Position numbers and translations under genes: made by a program. This document shows, in pieces, positions 10,881-23,679 of a stretch of 64,000 bases of DNA; position 1 is the stretch's first letter, and every line of letters begins with the position of its first letter. The stretch comes from Diadophis punctatus similis (Eukaryota > Chordata > Lepidosauria > Squamata > Dipsadidae). Under the pieces are notes generated by a model, which did not search any database, was not told the DNA's origin, and saw nothing but the letters and a program-made list of their open reading frames with translations. Location: positions 31,028,480-31,092,479 of the forward strand of contig JALIGW010000005.1 of the NCBI GenBank assembly GCA_023053685.1, read 5' to 3'.

Positions 10881-11289
10881 TGTCAGGCTGAAGCCATTTT
10901 AGTCTTTGGCCTGCCATACTTTATAGTCTTTTAATGTGCATTCTTTACTGTGGGAAGCTGGGAGGGGGAATTGCATGAGAGCTGTATGTATGTAGCTATA
11001 ACAAATTCTTTCTAGATAGTCAAGGTCATCTTCTGTCTTTGCCCTCCTGCACCTGCACGGAAGGAGATGGGTGGATCCTGCCAAGTTGGCAATTGGAGAT
11101 TCGTCAACTGATGGATTTGGGGGAGTGGGGACAAGACCTTGAACTTTCAACTGGGTGGAGAAACCCCGGGGACTTCAGATTTGGGTTTGTCCCAGATGTG
11201 CCAACATGGCTCTGCTAATAAATTGGAACGTTGAGGAATACTTTGCCTTGGATTCTGATTGAATTTTGGATACTATTTGGAACCCTGAC
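10881..11289 (+). mobile_element. Solo LTR, 409 bp, with CATAA duplication
   Basis: It starts TGTCAGGCTGAAG and ends TTGGAACCCTGACA, so its termini are perfect inverted heptamers TGTCAGG/CCTGACA. CATAA is duplicated at 10876-10880 and 11290-11294. An AATAAA signal occurs near 11216. It is the same family as 5852-6233. The 5-bp duplication with TG...CA ends fits an ERV or Gypsy-type LTR. Without internal sequence the class cannot be settled. Confidence 0.92.
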
Positions 11290-11294
11290 ACATA

Positions 11295-13065
11295 AAGAAA
11301 TTATGATTTCTGAAAATTCAGGATGCTGAAAATGAACCATAAAACAAATGTGGTTGCCTAAGCTACAGCTGTAGCTACATTTCTGACTGGCTATGGACAA
11401 CTTATACAAATGGTAATCTTTAAAATATGTTGTTTTAATATCCATAATACTTAAATGGTATGGAAAGTTGGAACACAACACTGCATTGTTAGAGACAGAA
11501 ATATATATCCAGATTGTTCCTAAATTCAATTTATTTACTTCCCAATAGTCTGAAATTATTTATTATTGAGTAAAATTATACAAATATGTCTTGCCCTTCT
11601 AATATGTTTGACCCTATAACTTTAGTAAGGTATTTAATTCATAAAGTATTAATTAATTAGTTATAATGAATAACTGCTGGATATTTATTACATTATATGC
11701 CATACTAATCTATGAGAGAAATTTTGGTGAATTTATGTATTCTGAAATTTAATTGTTCCACTTGACAATTTTATAAATATTTAAGATAATCATTTTCAGT
11801 AGCACATAAAATTTTATTACTTTTAATGCATAAAGTAATTCATCTGGATAATTATATATATAATCAAACTTCTTTATGTTAATTTATAAAAATGTTCGGC
11901 ATGACAACTATCCCCATATGTTTTTTCCTTTGCACCTTGTATAAACAAATACATTACTTCACACTTGAAACTACATATTACATTTTGCAGTCTTTAAAAA
12001 TTATAGAACAAGACCAGTCTCAAGCTCTTTTGTTTATATAAAAATATTATCTATTATAGGTATCAAAGAACTGAATAATTACTGCTTTTAAATATTGCAC
12101 ACATAATGTAGATATCAAAACCTATTTAAATAAAGATGTAACTGTCTAAGCAATTGTTTAATTTAAATATCTTTGCTGAGTTTTTAAGGAGCAATTCCTT
12201 TTCTGATGAGTACACAAGATTCTGTGGAAGGTTAATGGGAGCTTTGTGACTGTATACTGTAGGGAATAAACACATTGCTCTAGTCAAAATACTTATAAAA
12301 TATGCCTTAACATTTAGCCGTTAGAATGCTTTGCTGTAGCCTCTTAATGCTCAGAAACAAATTGAAAGCAAATCTAACCTTCTAGAGCAGCCACATTATT
12401 ACTCTATGACTATTCCAACTTTGGACAATTTTCAAAAATAAAACCTTTCAAAAATTAAAAAAAATTGTATGATACACAGCTTGTGGAGTCAAATCCAGTT
12501 AACTAGACTTGCATTGTCGTATCCGGTTGCTGATATTTATTAGTAATATTTGTAAGTTACTTATCCTGTCGTTTAAACTCCCTTATTTATTATACAAATA
12601 ATGAAGACTGGGTTTTGCAATGAAGTTGATACCCTACCGAAGGTTTTTCCAACTGTCTAGTTGCATGCAACAATGTCCTTCAACCAGTGGAATTTATATA
12701 AGTGGTGGTTAAAATAACATCTCCTCCTCTGTAAATCCCATGCACAGCCCAAATGTCTAGAGGCCCTAAATTCCTCTAGGGAAAATCCAATGGGCATGTG
12801 TGGGACTGCAGGGAAAAGGAGAAAGGAGAAACTCTTAGAGTGAAAATACACTGAGGTAATTTTCAATTGAGCACCACAGCTGCAATGTAAAACTTGCTGT
12901 TCAAACAGGTAAGGAATGATTAAAATGTTGCCATGTTATATAAAAAATATTAAAATAAGGTCTTTAGAAAATAATTTTAAAAATTTTAAATTGCAAAAGA
13001 AAATAGAAAAGATTTGACTAAAGATCTAAGAAGGTAGCAAAGCTCAATCCCTAATACCTGGAATG
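11295..13065. other. Intron 6, unassigned AT-rich stretch
   Basis: No element with identifiable ends. Short ORFs lack coding features. Confidence 0.5.
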
Positions 13066-13073
13066 GTCTAAAG

Positions 13074-13219
13074 CAGGAGTGGGCAAACTATCCCTCTTTC
13101 AGGACCTGTGGACTTCAACTCCCAGAATTCCTGAGCCAGCCATGAATGCATGGCTGGCTCAGGAATTCTGGGAGTTGAAGTCCACAGGTCCTCAAAGAGC
13201 CATAGTTTGCCCACCCCTG
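13074..13219. mobile_element. Hairpin hAT-type miniature element, 146 bp, with perfect duplication GTCTAAAG
   Basis: Ends CAGGAGTGGGCAAACTATCC and GTTTGCCCACCCCTG. The interior arms are reverse complements around ATGAATGCATGGCTGGC, including GGACTTCAACTCCCAGAATT. GTCTAAAG lies outside both ends (13066-13073 and 13220-13227). Confidence 0.95.
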
Positions 13220-13227
13220 GTCTAAAG

Positions 13228-16200
13228 GATGCAAAAGGAACGTTGTAAAGGGATGAAATCACATAAAAGGTTTACAGTTTTTGCTCATTGTTCAGTAAAA
13301 TGTATTCTTTGCATAAAGCAACCAGAGTGAACAAACAAGCATTAAATGAAACAAAATAATACACACAAACTGTGAAGTACTAATTATGGCTAATACTAAT
13401 TAAGATATTTACAATCTTGCAGCAATTTCTCACTCGCAGAATAACGACAATATTTATGTGTGTTCTTTGAAGCAGCCTTTTTATCAATTTTGAGTTTGGA
13501 TTTTTTTACTTAAAGCTATATTTATTGTTATTGTCCAAATTTAAGTCTAACAAAATTACTTTTTCAGAGAACTATTTCTTATTCTTCCAGCAATTTACCT
13601 TCCCAAAAAAATCAATTGTTTTCAGTTATAAGGCTCATTCTCATAAAATCTTCTATTATTACAGAATCCATGCAATCATTAGTTCTGGTATTTAGCTTCC
13701 AATTCAGTATTTTTTTAAAAAAAAATCATTATATAATTTTGAAGGTAATTTTTTTTTATTTCCATTGTTTTCATTTCACAACTGTTTTATCACAGGTATA
13801 AGATAAAATAATTCTTATATTAGTGTAACATCAAGGATACTCAAGGGAAATAACTATGGGAGCCATAATTCAAATATGTGGATTGTTCCCAGTTGCTTCC
13901 ATTGATTAAGAATTCATTTATTAAATGTGTAGCCATTAACTGTTATAGCAATTAACAGTAAAAAATAAAATTAGAAGACAATATAGACCGTAATTCAACT
14001 CTAGCCCTGCATCTGATACCATTTCCAGATAATTTAAAAAATCTTTTCTGCAGTAGTGCAAACAGACCTACACTACATGATGCGCTTTTATTAAAATAAA
14101 AGTATTTTTTTTCCCTTTCTCTAAATTGAAATGAAAGACTGGCTTCTTTTCAATATATTTCTCTGCAAAGGGTGATTATTAAACTTCAGTGTTATTAGGT
14201 TATTTTTTAAAATACAATAACAGTTTTTAAATTTAAAGATAGCCAATATTTTACTATCAGAATCCGAAATAATATATTCAGTATAATAGTCCTTCCAAGT
14301 AACTACAGTCCAAATAACTAGGTGGGGGGGAAAGCTATAATTTTTATTTGTAGAAACCCTTATAAAAGCTCTTTAATGTAATTTGATTCTAAACAGGACC
14401 CTTTTCAGAATATTATTCCAAAAATGGATTATACCTGAAGGCGTAGATATTTGCAGCATACATTCAAAATATAGTGATGATGCAAGGAAGTGAAAAAAAA
14501 TCTGTATGAAAAGTCTAATTTAGATTTTTAGCATGTGAAAAATGATAGTTAAAAAAAAGAAATAATGACTAGGATAAATTCATTTTCAAATGAGGTAAGA
14601 TAGCAAATGGATTTTGCTAAGTCAGCTTCCTCCCAGATATCTGTCAAGTAACAGGACATACAGAGATATCCTTTACATCTTTGTTTCTATAATTCCTATT
14701 TTATGGTGTATTTTTCTCTTGGAATATACAAATACTGTATTTTGACACTTATCCTGAAAGAAGTGGTAACTTTGAGACTGCCTCATTCCTTTGCATAATG
14801 ATCCCTTCCACTGCTATTATCCTCCAGCTTTATTCCCATTAAAGAGATTGCTGTGGAACATCTAGCATAAGAAAGGCAAGCTATATTATATCTCTTTTCT
14901 GAAAACTTAAAAGACCAAATACAAAACAAATCTAAAAACATACACACATGATTAAGGTTTTAATATCCATGAAAAGATTTTTAAAACTGGAAAATGCTGT
15001 ACCTTTTCAGTACTACACTACTTGTGTGGCATTACAGTTATTTCACAATCCTAGGTTTTGCATTTACAATCAGGATGTATTTTCTAATAATATTAAACCA
15101 TATTTTATTAGTAAACCCATCTGCTGAAAACTATTGTTTCTTATACAGTATGCATAAGATTCTAATCTGGGAAACTATTTGTTCCACTAACTATCCTTAG
15201 ATATTAGGAAGAGTTTTTTTCTATACAGCTTTTATTCTTAAATTACCAAACATTGAGAGTACAATGACAGTTTGTGGTGATTATTACTACTACATTTAAC
15301 AGTAATAAAAATAGCCTCAATCTGCAAAGTCAATTAGTGTCAAACATAATTGCTGGAACTCATTACTCTAAGTCAAGCATGACAGCTTTACAATTATAGG
15401 AGGTACTTAGTTTAAACAAATGGGATCCCAGAAGAAAACTTGCAATGAAAAGGCAGTAGCAGATATACAGATTGCTAGGCCATGCCTCTCAGTTCACCTG
15501 GACTGTGTGTATTGCTTGTCTTGCGTTAAGAACCTACTGTTGTTTTAGTTCTTGAACTGAAATTCCAATGTCATTTATTAAAACTGATTTCTTCTAACAT
15601 ATTCTAGTGTTGCTCCGGTTTATATTTTAAAACAATGCTCATAAGACATTGAGATTTAAGTACTGAAGTATTGTAAGGCTGCCATCTAGTGCCCAAGGAC
15701 CCTTTTTTAAGTAATTTCAAAATTGAACTTATACAAAATGTATTATATTATTGTGACACTGCTTATGTGCAAGTTCACATTTGAAAGGAGCAGAATAAAG
15801 TTAGAGTATTCTATTACAAGCCTATTGTATAATATGCTTGTCGTGGAATATTTAATGTAATACTAACTGTTCAAAATAGGTACAGAAAAATATGTTTTGT
15901 TAGTCAATGGCAACACCACCAGTAACAATAAAAATAGAATTAAAAAATAAATTAAGTTACAACAAAGAAAAATAACACAAAAGTTGTGTAAACATTTGAG
16001 TTCTGCACAATTATTGAGTGTACTGGTACAAAAAGAAGGCAGGTAATAGAAAAGCTCAAACTCTAGATCAGGTGTTTTTAGTTTAAGTGATTTACTTAAA
16101 AGTATGTCTTAAAATTAAGACTGCACAGGAATACATTACTCAGTAGTAAGTGTTATGAGTAGCAAATTATGTGACACACTCAGAGACACATGAATAATAG

Positions 16201-17203
16201 CTGACCACTTGTCCTCCTACCCCTACCTGGAGTTCTGAAAATTTAAAGGACCCTTACTAGTTTAAAATTTATCTTCTGCCTTGAGCAAAACATACAAATC
16301 TTTGGTCTAGCAGCGAACAGAAATAAAGAAATATAGCATCATGGTTTTTTGCTGATACAAGCACTCATTCTTCTTTACTTCTATGTTCTGCTAAGTCAGC
16401 ATGAATGGTGGAGAATGAAAAGCATCTGTAAACTTCTAATTCAGTATCTTTTTTATATAAATTTGTTCCACACAAATACAAAATATTAAATCAACAGTAT
16501 AGTGCCACACTTTTAGAACAAGCTTATTTTATATTCAGTCAAATACAGTTTATAGACTATTGTCACCAAAGTCATATGTGGATGGATCAAAATTGGCAAG
16601 ATAGAGCATCTAAAGTCTCTTCCTATAGTAGAGCATCTAAATCTCTTCTTATAGTATTTGCCCTATCCATTTCCAGACTTTTACATACTTGCAGATGGAT
16701 TATTAATGCTATACCACTGAGTAATAATCAAAGCAGAGATTCAGAAGAAATAAAAATCATAAGCCATGGTGTCTGGCTGCAACCTGAAGTACAGATTTGT
16801 TATTATTGCAGGACATAGATACCAGAGTCTACTGAAATGAAACTGTGCACCCCAAAATATCAATTAATCCCCAGGCCAAACTATCTCTGCTACCATTACT
16901 TCGATATACAAACACCCCCTCCCCATCAAATGATAAGCTGAGCAATTACCCAAACTTCTGGGGGAGCAATGGGAGACAGAGCATAGTAGCTCAGCTTTTC
17001 CAAGGCTGGCAACCAGGGCAGAAAGAGATGCCCATGAATAGTGTGTATAAAATGCTTATAAAGTGCACAGTGCACATAAAGTGTGCATCAGATTGCACTT
17101 TTCATTAGGAATAATTTTAAAAATTAAAATTGCCAATAATTTATCAAGTATTGTTTAAACCAACATCTGGTCATTCAAGGAAACAGTGAAATATATATAT
17201 AAA
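13228..17203. other. Intron 6, about 4 kb with no identified element
   Basis: AT-rich. A 26-27 bp imperfect tandem duplication built on AGAGCATCTAAA and CTATAGT lies at about 16602-16653. Nothing else is nameable. Short ORFs here have no recognisable family. Confidence 0.5.
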
Positions 17204-17207
17204 TATA

Positions 17208-17932
17208 CCATATTTTGGGAGTATAAGATGCACCTTTTTCAATGTTAGTGCGTCTTATACCGAATACAGCCATTTTTGGCCTCCCGAAGCCCTGCCCCCG
17301 CATCCCATTTTTGAAAAAAATGGTCCCATTTTTTTGCAAAAACGGAATGCGCAGAGGGTTTGGGAGGCCTGAAGAGTGCTCCTGGGGACTGGGGGAAGGC
17401 AAAAATGCCATTTTTGCAAAAAAAAAATGGGCAAAAAACAGGCCTTTTTCGCAAAAATGGGGGCATTTTTGCCTTCCCCCAGCCCCCAGGAGCACTCTGC
17501 AGGCCTCCCAAACCCTCTGCATGCCCCATTTTTCACAAAAATGGGTGAAAAATGGGGCCATTTTTGCAAAAAATGGGGTGCACAGAGGGTTTGGGAGGCA
17601 TGCAGAGTGCTTCTGGGGGCTGGGGGGAGGCAAAAACACCCGTTTTTGTGAAAAACAGGCAAAAATGGGCCCTTTTTGCAAAAACAGGGGTGTTTTTGCC
17701 TTCCCCCAGAAGCACTCTGCAGGCCTCCCAAACTCTCTGCATGCCCCATTTTTCGCAAAAACGGGTAAAAACTGGGCCCATTTTTGTGAAAAATGGGGCG
17801 CGCAGAGGGTTTGGAAGGCCTGCAGAGTGCTCCTTGGGGCCGGGGAGGACAAAAACTTTTTTTTCTTACTTACCTCTTAGAAATCTTGGTGCGTCTTATA
17901 CACCAGTGTGTCTTATAGTCCGAAAAATACGG
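17208..17932. mobile_element. TA-flanked inverted-repeat DNA element, 725 bp, with internal array of alternating inverted units
   Basis: The left end CCATATTTTGGGAGTATAAG and right end CTTATAGTCCGAAAAATACG G match the element at 9327-10324, and TATA occurs outside both ends. The interior contains five copies of a roughly 55-bp unit (AGAGGGTTTGGGAGGCC, AGAGTGCTCCTGGGG, GGCAAAAA). Their orientations are +, -, +, -, + at about 17346, 17462, 17578, 17697 and 17797. They are separated by CATTTTTGCAAAAATGG-type palindromes. The long ORFs on both strands (up to 225 codons) are produced by this repetition and are not genes. Confidence 0.85.
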
Positions 17933-17936
17933 TATA

Positions 17937-20778
17937 TAAATTTGAAGAGAATTATAACAGACATTGCTCAAAAATCACCAGACATTCATTTGATAGCATG
18001 TATCCAAGTTACAGAAAAAATGTTTAACCTATATTTTTATAGAAAAGATGTTTTACCTGTATTTTTTATAGAAGCTATGATCATCTTAATCTCTTTTGTA
18101 AACAAATCAAAAAGGATTTTGTTTTGGTCATTGACTATACACGAACTGTAAAACACCTCAGCACACATGTGTCCAACAAATCAATAACAATAAATCGAGG
18201 GGACAAATGTCAAACATTATTGTTAATTATCCTACAATCAACACCACTGACTGTGACGCTCAAGAGAAATTTGTAACTGTAATCAATGTACATTCTAATA
18301 TAATTAAAATGATTAAAATGATTATCAATAAAATCTTTTAGTTGAAGTGTAGTTTGTTAAAACAATAAAGGTGACATCAAATCCAACCAACTGGCCTTCA
18401 TTACTTCAAAATCACCTGTTTCTGTAATTAATATCCAAAAGCATAGATTCTAAAACCACATGTATTTCAGATACTAATATATGAAAAGCTAATCCATAAA
18501 TTTGGATGCTTCCTTTACCATCTAGAATCCATCAACATCCATCATATAAAACAAATAGGAGAAAATGCACTGGGATAAAATATTGCATTTGCAGCTCTTA
18601 TGTCCTCACAAAATTATTTTTGTCCATTCTGTATACATGAACATGTGCCAAATAACTTTATGACTGACTAAATTCATGTTGACTTAAAACAAAATGGATT
18701 TAACATACAAATGTTACAAAATCATCCTGTAGGCATAAAACTCAAAAGATGCTGAACCAAAATTTTATAGAATTTAGTCTTTTCAGCAACATTCTTTTAC
18801 TGGGCTTACTTTCCTCTTTTTCCAGAGAGCTGCTTAATAAACTGAATGTGATATAAACTTTATTTCCATTACTTTATCCAAAACAATGCTGTAACAATTA
18901 TAATGAAAATATGCTAAATAATTTGTACTGAATGATTTGTTTTGAATTTTATTTTTAAGACACCTACTGTAGCCATCTGTGATAGAACTGATAATCAGTT
19001 ACTCCATTGCCAAAGAAAATTTAATTTCCGGTTTACAATATTCAACCTATTGATCAATTTATGTGTTTCCTAAGAATAAACTAATTTCATTGTAGTTAAT
19101 GCCACATTAGATTTTAGCAGCAAAGCTAGAATGCAGTCAATATACATGTTCTGCATTTTATAGCCACCTGGCTCATGATAGTGCTCCTACTGTGTGTGAA
19201 ATCATTTTTTTTTTCTAAATGTGACCTACTCACAAGTTCTTGAAAACCTGCAGCAGACAAAATTCAGAGTTTAAAAACCAGCAGCATAGATAGATTTTCA
19301 GAAACATGTAATAATATTGAAGTAACAATCCATTTACATTATTTATGAAAATTAAATTATATTTCAATTAATTATCTAAATTGAAGACTATTTTGAATTT
19401 GTATTTAAGAATTATTATCTATACAAAATACATGCTTACTTTGTACTGATTTTTGTTTTCTTTTGGAAAAACTAAGCAGCGCTAAATATGGCAGATGATG
19501 AGAATTTTCTAAAAGTGCTCCCCGTAATTTTCTTTACTGTAAAATAATTATTTATATTAAAGTTTGGTGATCCATCTATTCTACCACTGAAACCTTTTAT
19601 CTGTTCTTTCCAGCTGATATTAAGTACAGGATTAGTTCTTCACTGAGAAGGAAAACCATTCAGGATTTTGGAGTTTCAATTTCCAGACTAATAAACCAAA
19701 TCCAGTATTTATAAAATTCATTCATTCATTTCCCCATCCAAAATACTTTGGTTCTATGAAATCAAATTTGTTAAAGCACTTAAGAAAAAATACAATAAAC
19801 GTATTCCAAAATATTTCTGTTTCAGCCAAAACCAATGGATTCTGTTCTTCCATTCCCACCTATGTTTTGCAAAATAAAAACCAATCCTATGTGTTTGCTT
19901 TCTTGATGTTTTAGATGTTCAAACATATGGGAAATCATGAAGCAATTTTCCATGTCATATAATGTACACCATGATTTGAACGGCTGAAATGTTGTACCTC
20001 CATACAGTTTTTTGGAGTTTCAAGTGCCTAAATGGCATTTTGAAAAGTATTAAATGTGTTAAGTCTTTATTAAAAAATATAAAAGTTGATGGTTCATCAA
20101 TTGTCTAAACGTATTTTCATAAATTACAATTGCTTATAATTTTTGTAACATTATAAAATTCAAAATTGAATGACCTTTTGTAAAAATAAGTTTTGAATCT
20201 CCAAGTAGACAGAATAGAAGAAACAGATGGAGAGGATAGCAAAATTCCAACAATCTCTGCTACATATCCAAGAGCCTATCATAAAGTTATATTTGCTTGA
20301 TACGATTATAAATTTCTGTTGTCAGAGTCAATACTACTGGCAAGGATGGATCTCTGGCATAACATATTCTGATAGCTTTTTCAGAGAACATGAATAGTTG
20401 AATGCATACAGAAGCAAGCCATGTATAAATGAAGAGAAACTGTTCAATGAAAAACACAATTTGCTTTCATGAAAATGTATGTAGGACTATATTTTAAAAG
20501 TTTCACTAAATCTAGATACGTACATTTAATGTTATATAACATTAAACCTTCATATAAAAAATAAGGGCAGTATATACTTTTACTTCATGTGAATATATTC
20601 AGTAGTGCCTTCATCTTTCACTTACTATAGAAATTTTTGAAAATGTTCAATTCTTTGTTTCTTCTCTTTTAATAGATGACAGTGTGTATCTGTAACATCT
20701 CTTTCTCTTTCTTCCTAGCCTTTTCTCCAAGTTCAGGGTCCACTTTTTTTATAAACTGCATATTAATCCTGACATTGT
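17937..20778. other. Intron 6, about 2.8 kb with no identified element
   Basis: AT-rich intronic DNA. Nothing recognisable by eye. Confidence 0.5.
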
Positions 20779-20877
20779 GGGAGTGAGAGACAGAATGATT
20801 GACAAAAGTCACCAACTGGCTTTCATGCCTAAGGTGGGACTAGAACACACAATTTCCTGTTTTCTAGCCTAGTACCC
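20779..20877 (-). mobile_element. SINE fragment, same family as 3322-3498
   Basis: GGCTTTCATGCCTAAGG, TGGGACTAGAACACACA and TTTTCTAGCCTAGTACC correspond to the reversed tRNA-like head of the SINE. Only the head part survives. Confidence 0.7.
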
Positions 20878-22488
20878 AAGTTGTCCCTGTCTCTTTCTGT
20901 TTTACTATTATATTGGATAAAACCATTTCATTCACAATATAAAAGACAAAATGAAATTGGAAAAATATGGGGGGGGAGGTAAGTTTAAGTACCACTAACA
21001 AAAATTATTGAAATATCAAATATGCTGCATAGATTGAGAGCAATCTTCACATGTTCATCAACTGGGCACTGACTGTATATAATACACTAATGTGGTAAAT
21101 TCATAACAAATGAAATATACTGTATATTAATGCACTAGTTGTCAACCTGTATTATGTCTACCTATGTACCCATCTATGAGCCTACATAAAACCCTTTCTT
21201 TACAAAACTTATTCTTAATGATCAGCTATCTTATAAAATGCAACATAAAACTGCTGCATTAAAACAAAACAAAAACATTGCCTAGAATCCTCTTTTCACT
21301 ATGGCCAAAAATATTTTGGAGAACTCATAAAGTGAAATGAAGTAACAAATTCAACATACTTGCTCTATGAATTAGTTCCTGGATCTTTAATTATTATTAT
21401 TATTATTATATATATTAAATTGGATAGCAGCAAATTCTAGTGTCATATCAGAAAGACTAATTTCCACATCACAATTTTATAAAATGTAGCATTTTATAGC
21501 AATATTTATCTTAAAAAGTTCTTTCTTTTGTCTTTTTATAAACTACAAAACTCAAAATATAGTAACCTGTCTTTGTTGCTGCAACAAGTAGATAATTTGT
21601 GCTGCTTTCCATGGGTCTCTCCCTTACTTGAATTTTTAACATGAGAAATCCTATATCTAGCTAATGAAGCATCAACACAGAATGCAAATGAATTTGAAAA
21701 AAATAATAAATTTATTCATAGTGTAGATTTACAATTGATGTAAGTAGTACAAGACGATATAAATCTAAGTCCACAAATTTCTAAATTACTGATAGAAGAC
21801 AAATAGCTTCAACTATTTAAAAGTGAAGGATATCTAGGTATGGTACAATTTTTCTCAAAGAGGATTTATGAAGCAGGACTACTAAGGAATTACAATAAGA
21901 TTTTTCTTTAAGTTGTTCAGTGCTCATAAGCATCATATCTTCTTCACTGTTTACATTTTGTTGTATTTATTTTTCCGAGCTCAAAAAAGTGTTGATCACA
22001 AGAATATTTACAGATACGTTCTGTTGGTACCACTAAATCTCACAAACATTCTTGAAATAGTCTATACATTTTTTGTTATAAATTTATTATCAGATTTATT
22101 TAACTCCAGATACTATAAATTCATTACATGTTCTTTTTTTATTTTTTGACTCTTGTATTGAATCTTGAATGTAATTAAAATGATTGGCATATCATATTAT
22201 AATTATCTGTAATTACCGGTACATTTTAAAGCACAGCAACCATTCTTTCAATATCCAGAAGCAAGTTACCATCCTCCTAGTAGAAAGTATAGTGATTTAT
22301 GTTTCAAAGCAATGATACATGTTTGCATATTAAATTTTAATAATTTATCTTGAAATAAATAATAATGATAAGTATTTTGTTTTTCCCATGCGTGTATCTC
22401 CTTGCCAAGGAGTTCAGCAAACCTTGTGATAATGTCAAGGTTACTATTTAACATCTACCCTATATCCAGGGAAAGTGTGTTATTATTG
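20878..22488. other. Intron 6, unassigned stretch
   Basis: AT-rich, with a short (ATT)n run at about 21393-21410. Nothing else recognised. Confidence 0.5.
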
Positions 22489-22632
22489 CTAAGGCATCAG
22501 GATAAAAACGTGGAGACTGTGAGTTCTAGGCCTGCCTTAGGCACAGCTGGGTGTTTCTTTTAGCCCTAGGAGGGAGGCAAACCAGTTCTGAGAAACTTTG
22601 TGAAGAAAACTGTAGGAACTTCTCTGGGCATG
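22489..22632 (+). mobile_element. SINE with BovB-like 3' end
   Basis: GAGACTGTGAGTTCTAGGCC, CTGCCTTAGGCACAGCTGGG, TTAGCCCTAGGAGGGAGGCA and TTTGTGAAGAAAACTGTAGG follow the head-to-tail order of the squamate SINE in plus orientation. It ends about 190 bp from the small ATRNL1 exon at 22822. Confidence 0.75.
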
Positions 22633-22821
22633 ATTGAACAGAAGAAAGAAAGAAAAAGTATCTGTCATAAACTTACCACTGATCAATAGTTTTTAATTAA
22701 TAGTTTATTTGATAATTAATAACAGCTAATAATAACCTATCAATACTGGTCTAAAATAGATTTTAGTGTGTATATTATTTAAAAGGAAGATCAGAGGAAA
22801 ATGAAATAGACAAATACTTAC

Positions 22822-22874
22822 AGTAACATGTTCCCCTGAGTGGATTACCAAGATATCTATTTTCAGAGTCACAA
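22822..22874 (-). CDS. ATRNL1: ATRNL1 small exon: end of second laminin-type EGF domain
   Basis: This is a 53-bp exon running from phase 2 to phase 1, flanked by acceptor CCTGGCAG and donor GTAAGTATTT. It encodes CDSENRYLGNPLRGTCY and completes the eight-cysteine laminin EGF repeat begun on the previous exon. Introns of about 17.2 and 17.5 kb surround it. It is easy to miss by ORF size, but the match to attractin and the splice phases are unambiguous. Confidence 0.95.
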
Positions 22875-23600
22875 CTGCCAGGAAAAAAGACAAAACAAAG
22901 ACTAAACATCTTATCATTATAAACAATACAGCATATTGAATATTTTAAATATAACATTCATACAGCCAATAAAACAAGAAGAAAACAAACATAAGTGAAA
23001 CTATCTTTTTTTTGTCTGCATATCCAATAATGTATTTCTATGCCTTTATACCAATGAATTTAAGTTAGAATATGTAATTCCCTCATCAACCCATTTTAAT
23101 CCTACAATAATCCTCATAATGTGCAGAGGATATGGAATACAATGGCCTTTTTTGACATGTAAGTTATACTTGTTTGATGTTAGTTTCCATTTGGTTTGTA
23201 GTTTTATTCTTAGCAAGCTAGAAAAAGCTAATGGAACTACATGGAACAAAATGTGTTAATCGGTCCTGTCTCTGTTCCTCTATCATTTATTATGTTGCAT
23301 CTTTGTTAATTAAATTAATTATGTTTATTAAAAGACAATAGAATATATTCATATCTAATTACAGGCATAAGACAAACATAGGGAATGGTTAACCTGCAGC
23401 CGGAATAATGCTAATCAAAGCAAATTAGACTGTGAAAGGTCACTTTTCATGTGTAACTTTGCAATAGTTAATCTGCCATCATTGGTCTTATTTTAATCTT
23501 TGTGTAGAGAAATCGACTTAATTTATAAGAGAATGGGGTAGGTTAACTGTCTCATTGCTACTATGTAATCATTTCCAAATATATGGCAATATATGTGGCA

Positions 23601-23604
<4 letters not shown>

Positions 23605-23654
<50 letters not shown>

Positions 23655-23675
23655 TGTGTGTGTGTGTATGTTATA
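23605..23675. repeat. Compound microsatellite (CA)n-(TA)n-(GT)n
   Basis: A CA run of about 38 bp is followed by TATATATATA and then GTGTGTGTGTGTATG. The CA and GT arms are complementary, so the locus can fold into a hairpin with a TA loop. Confidence 0.95.
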
Positions 23676-23679
23676 TATA

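Noticed and set aside
17175..17880. Overlapping ORFs of 167-225 codons on both strands
   Set aside because: Created by the alternating inverted units of a transposable element. Both strands are open at once, the composition is low in complexity, and there is no family resemblance.
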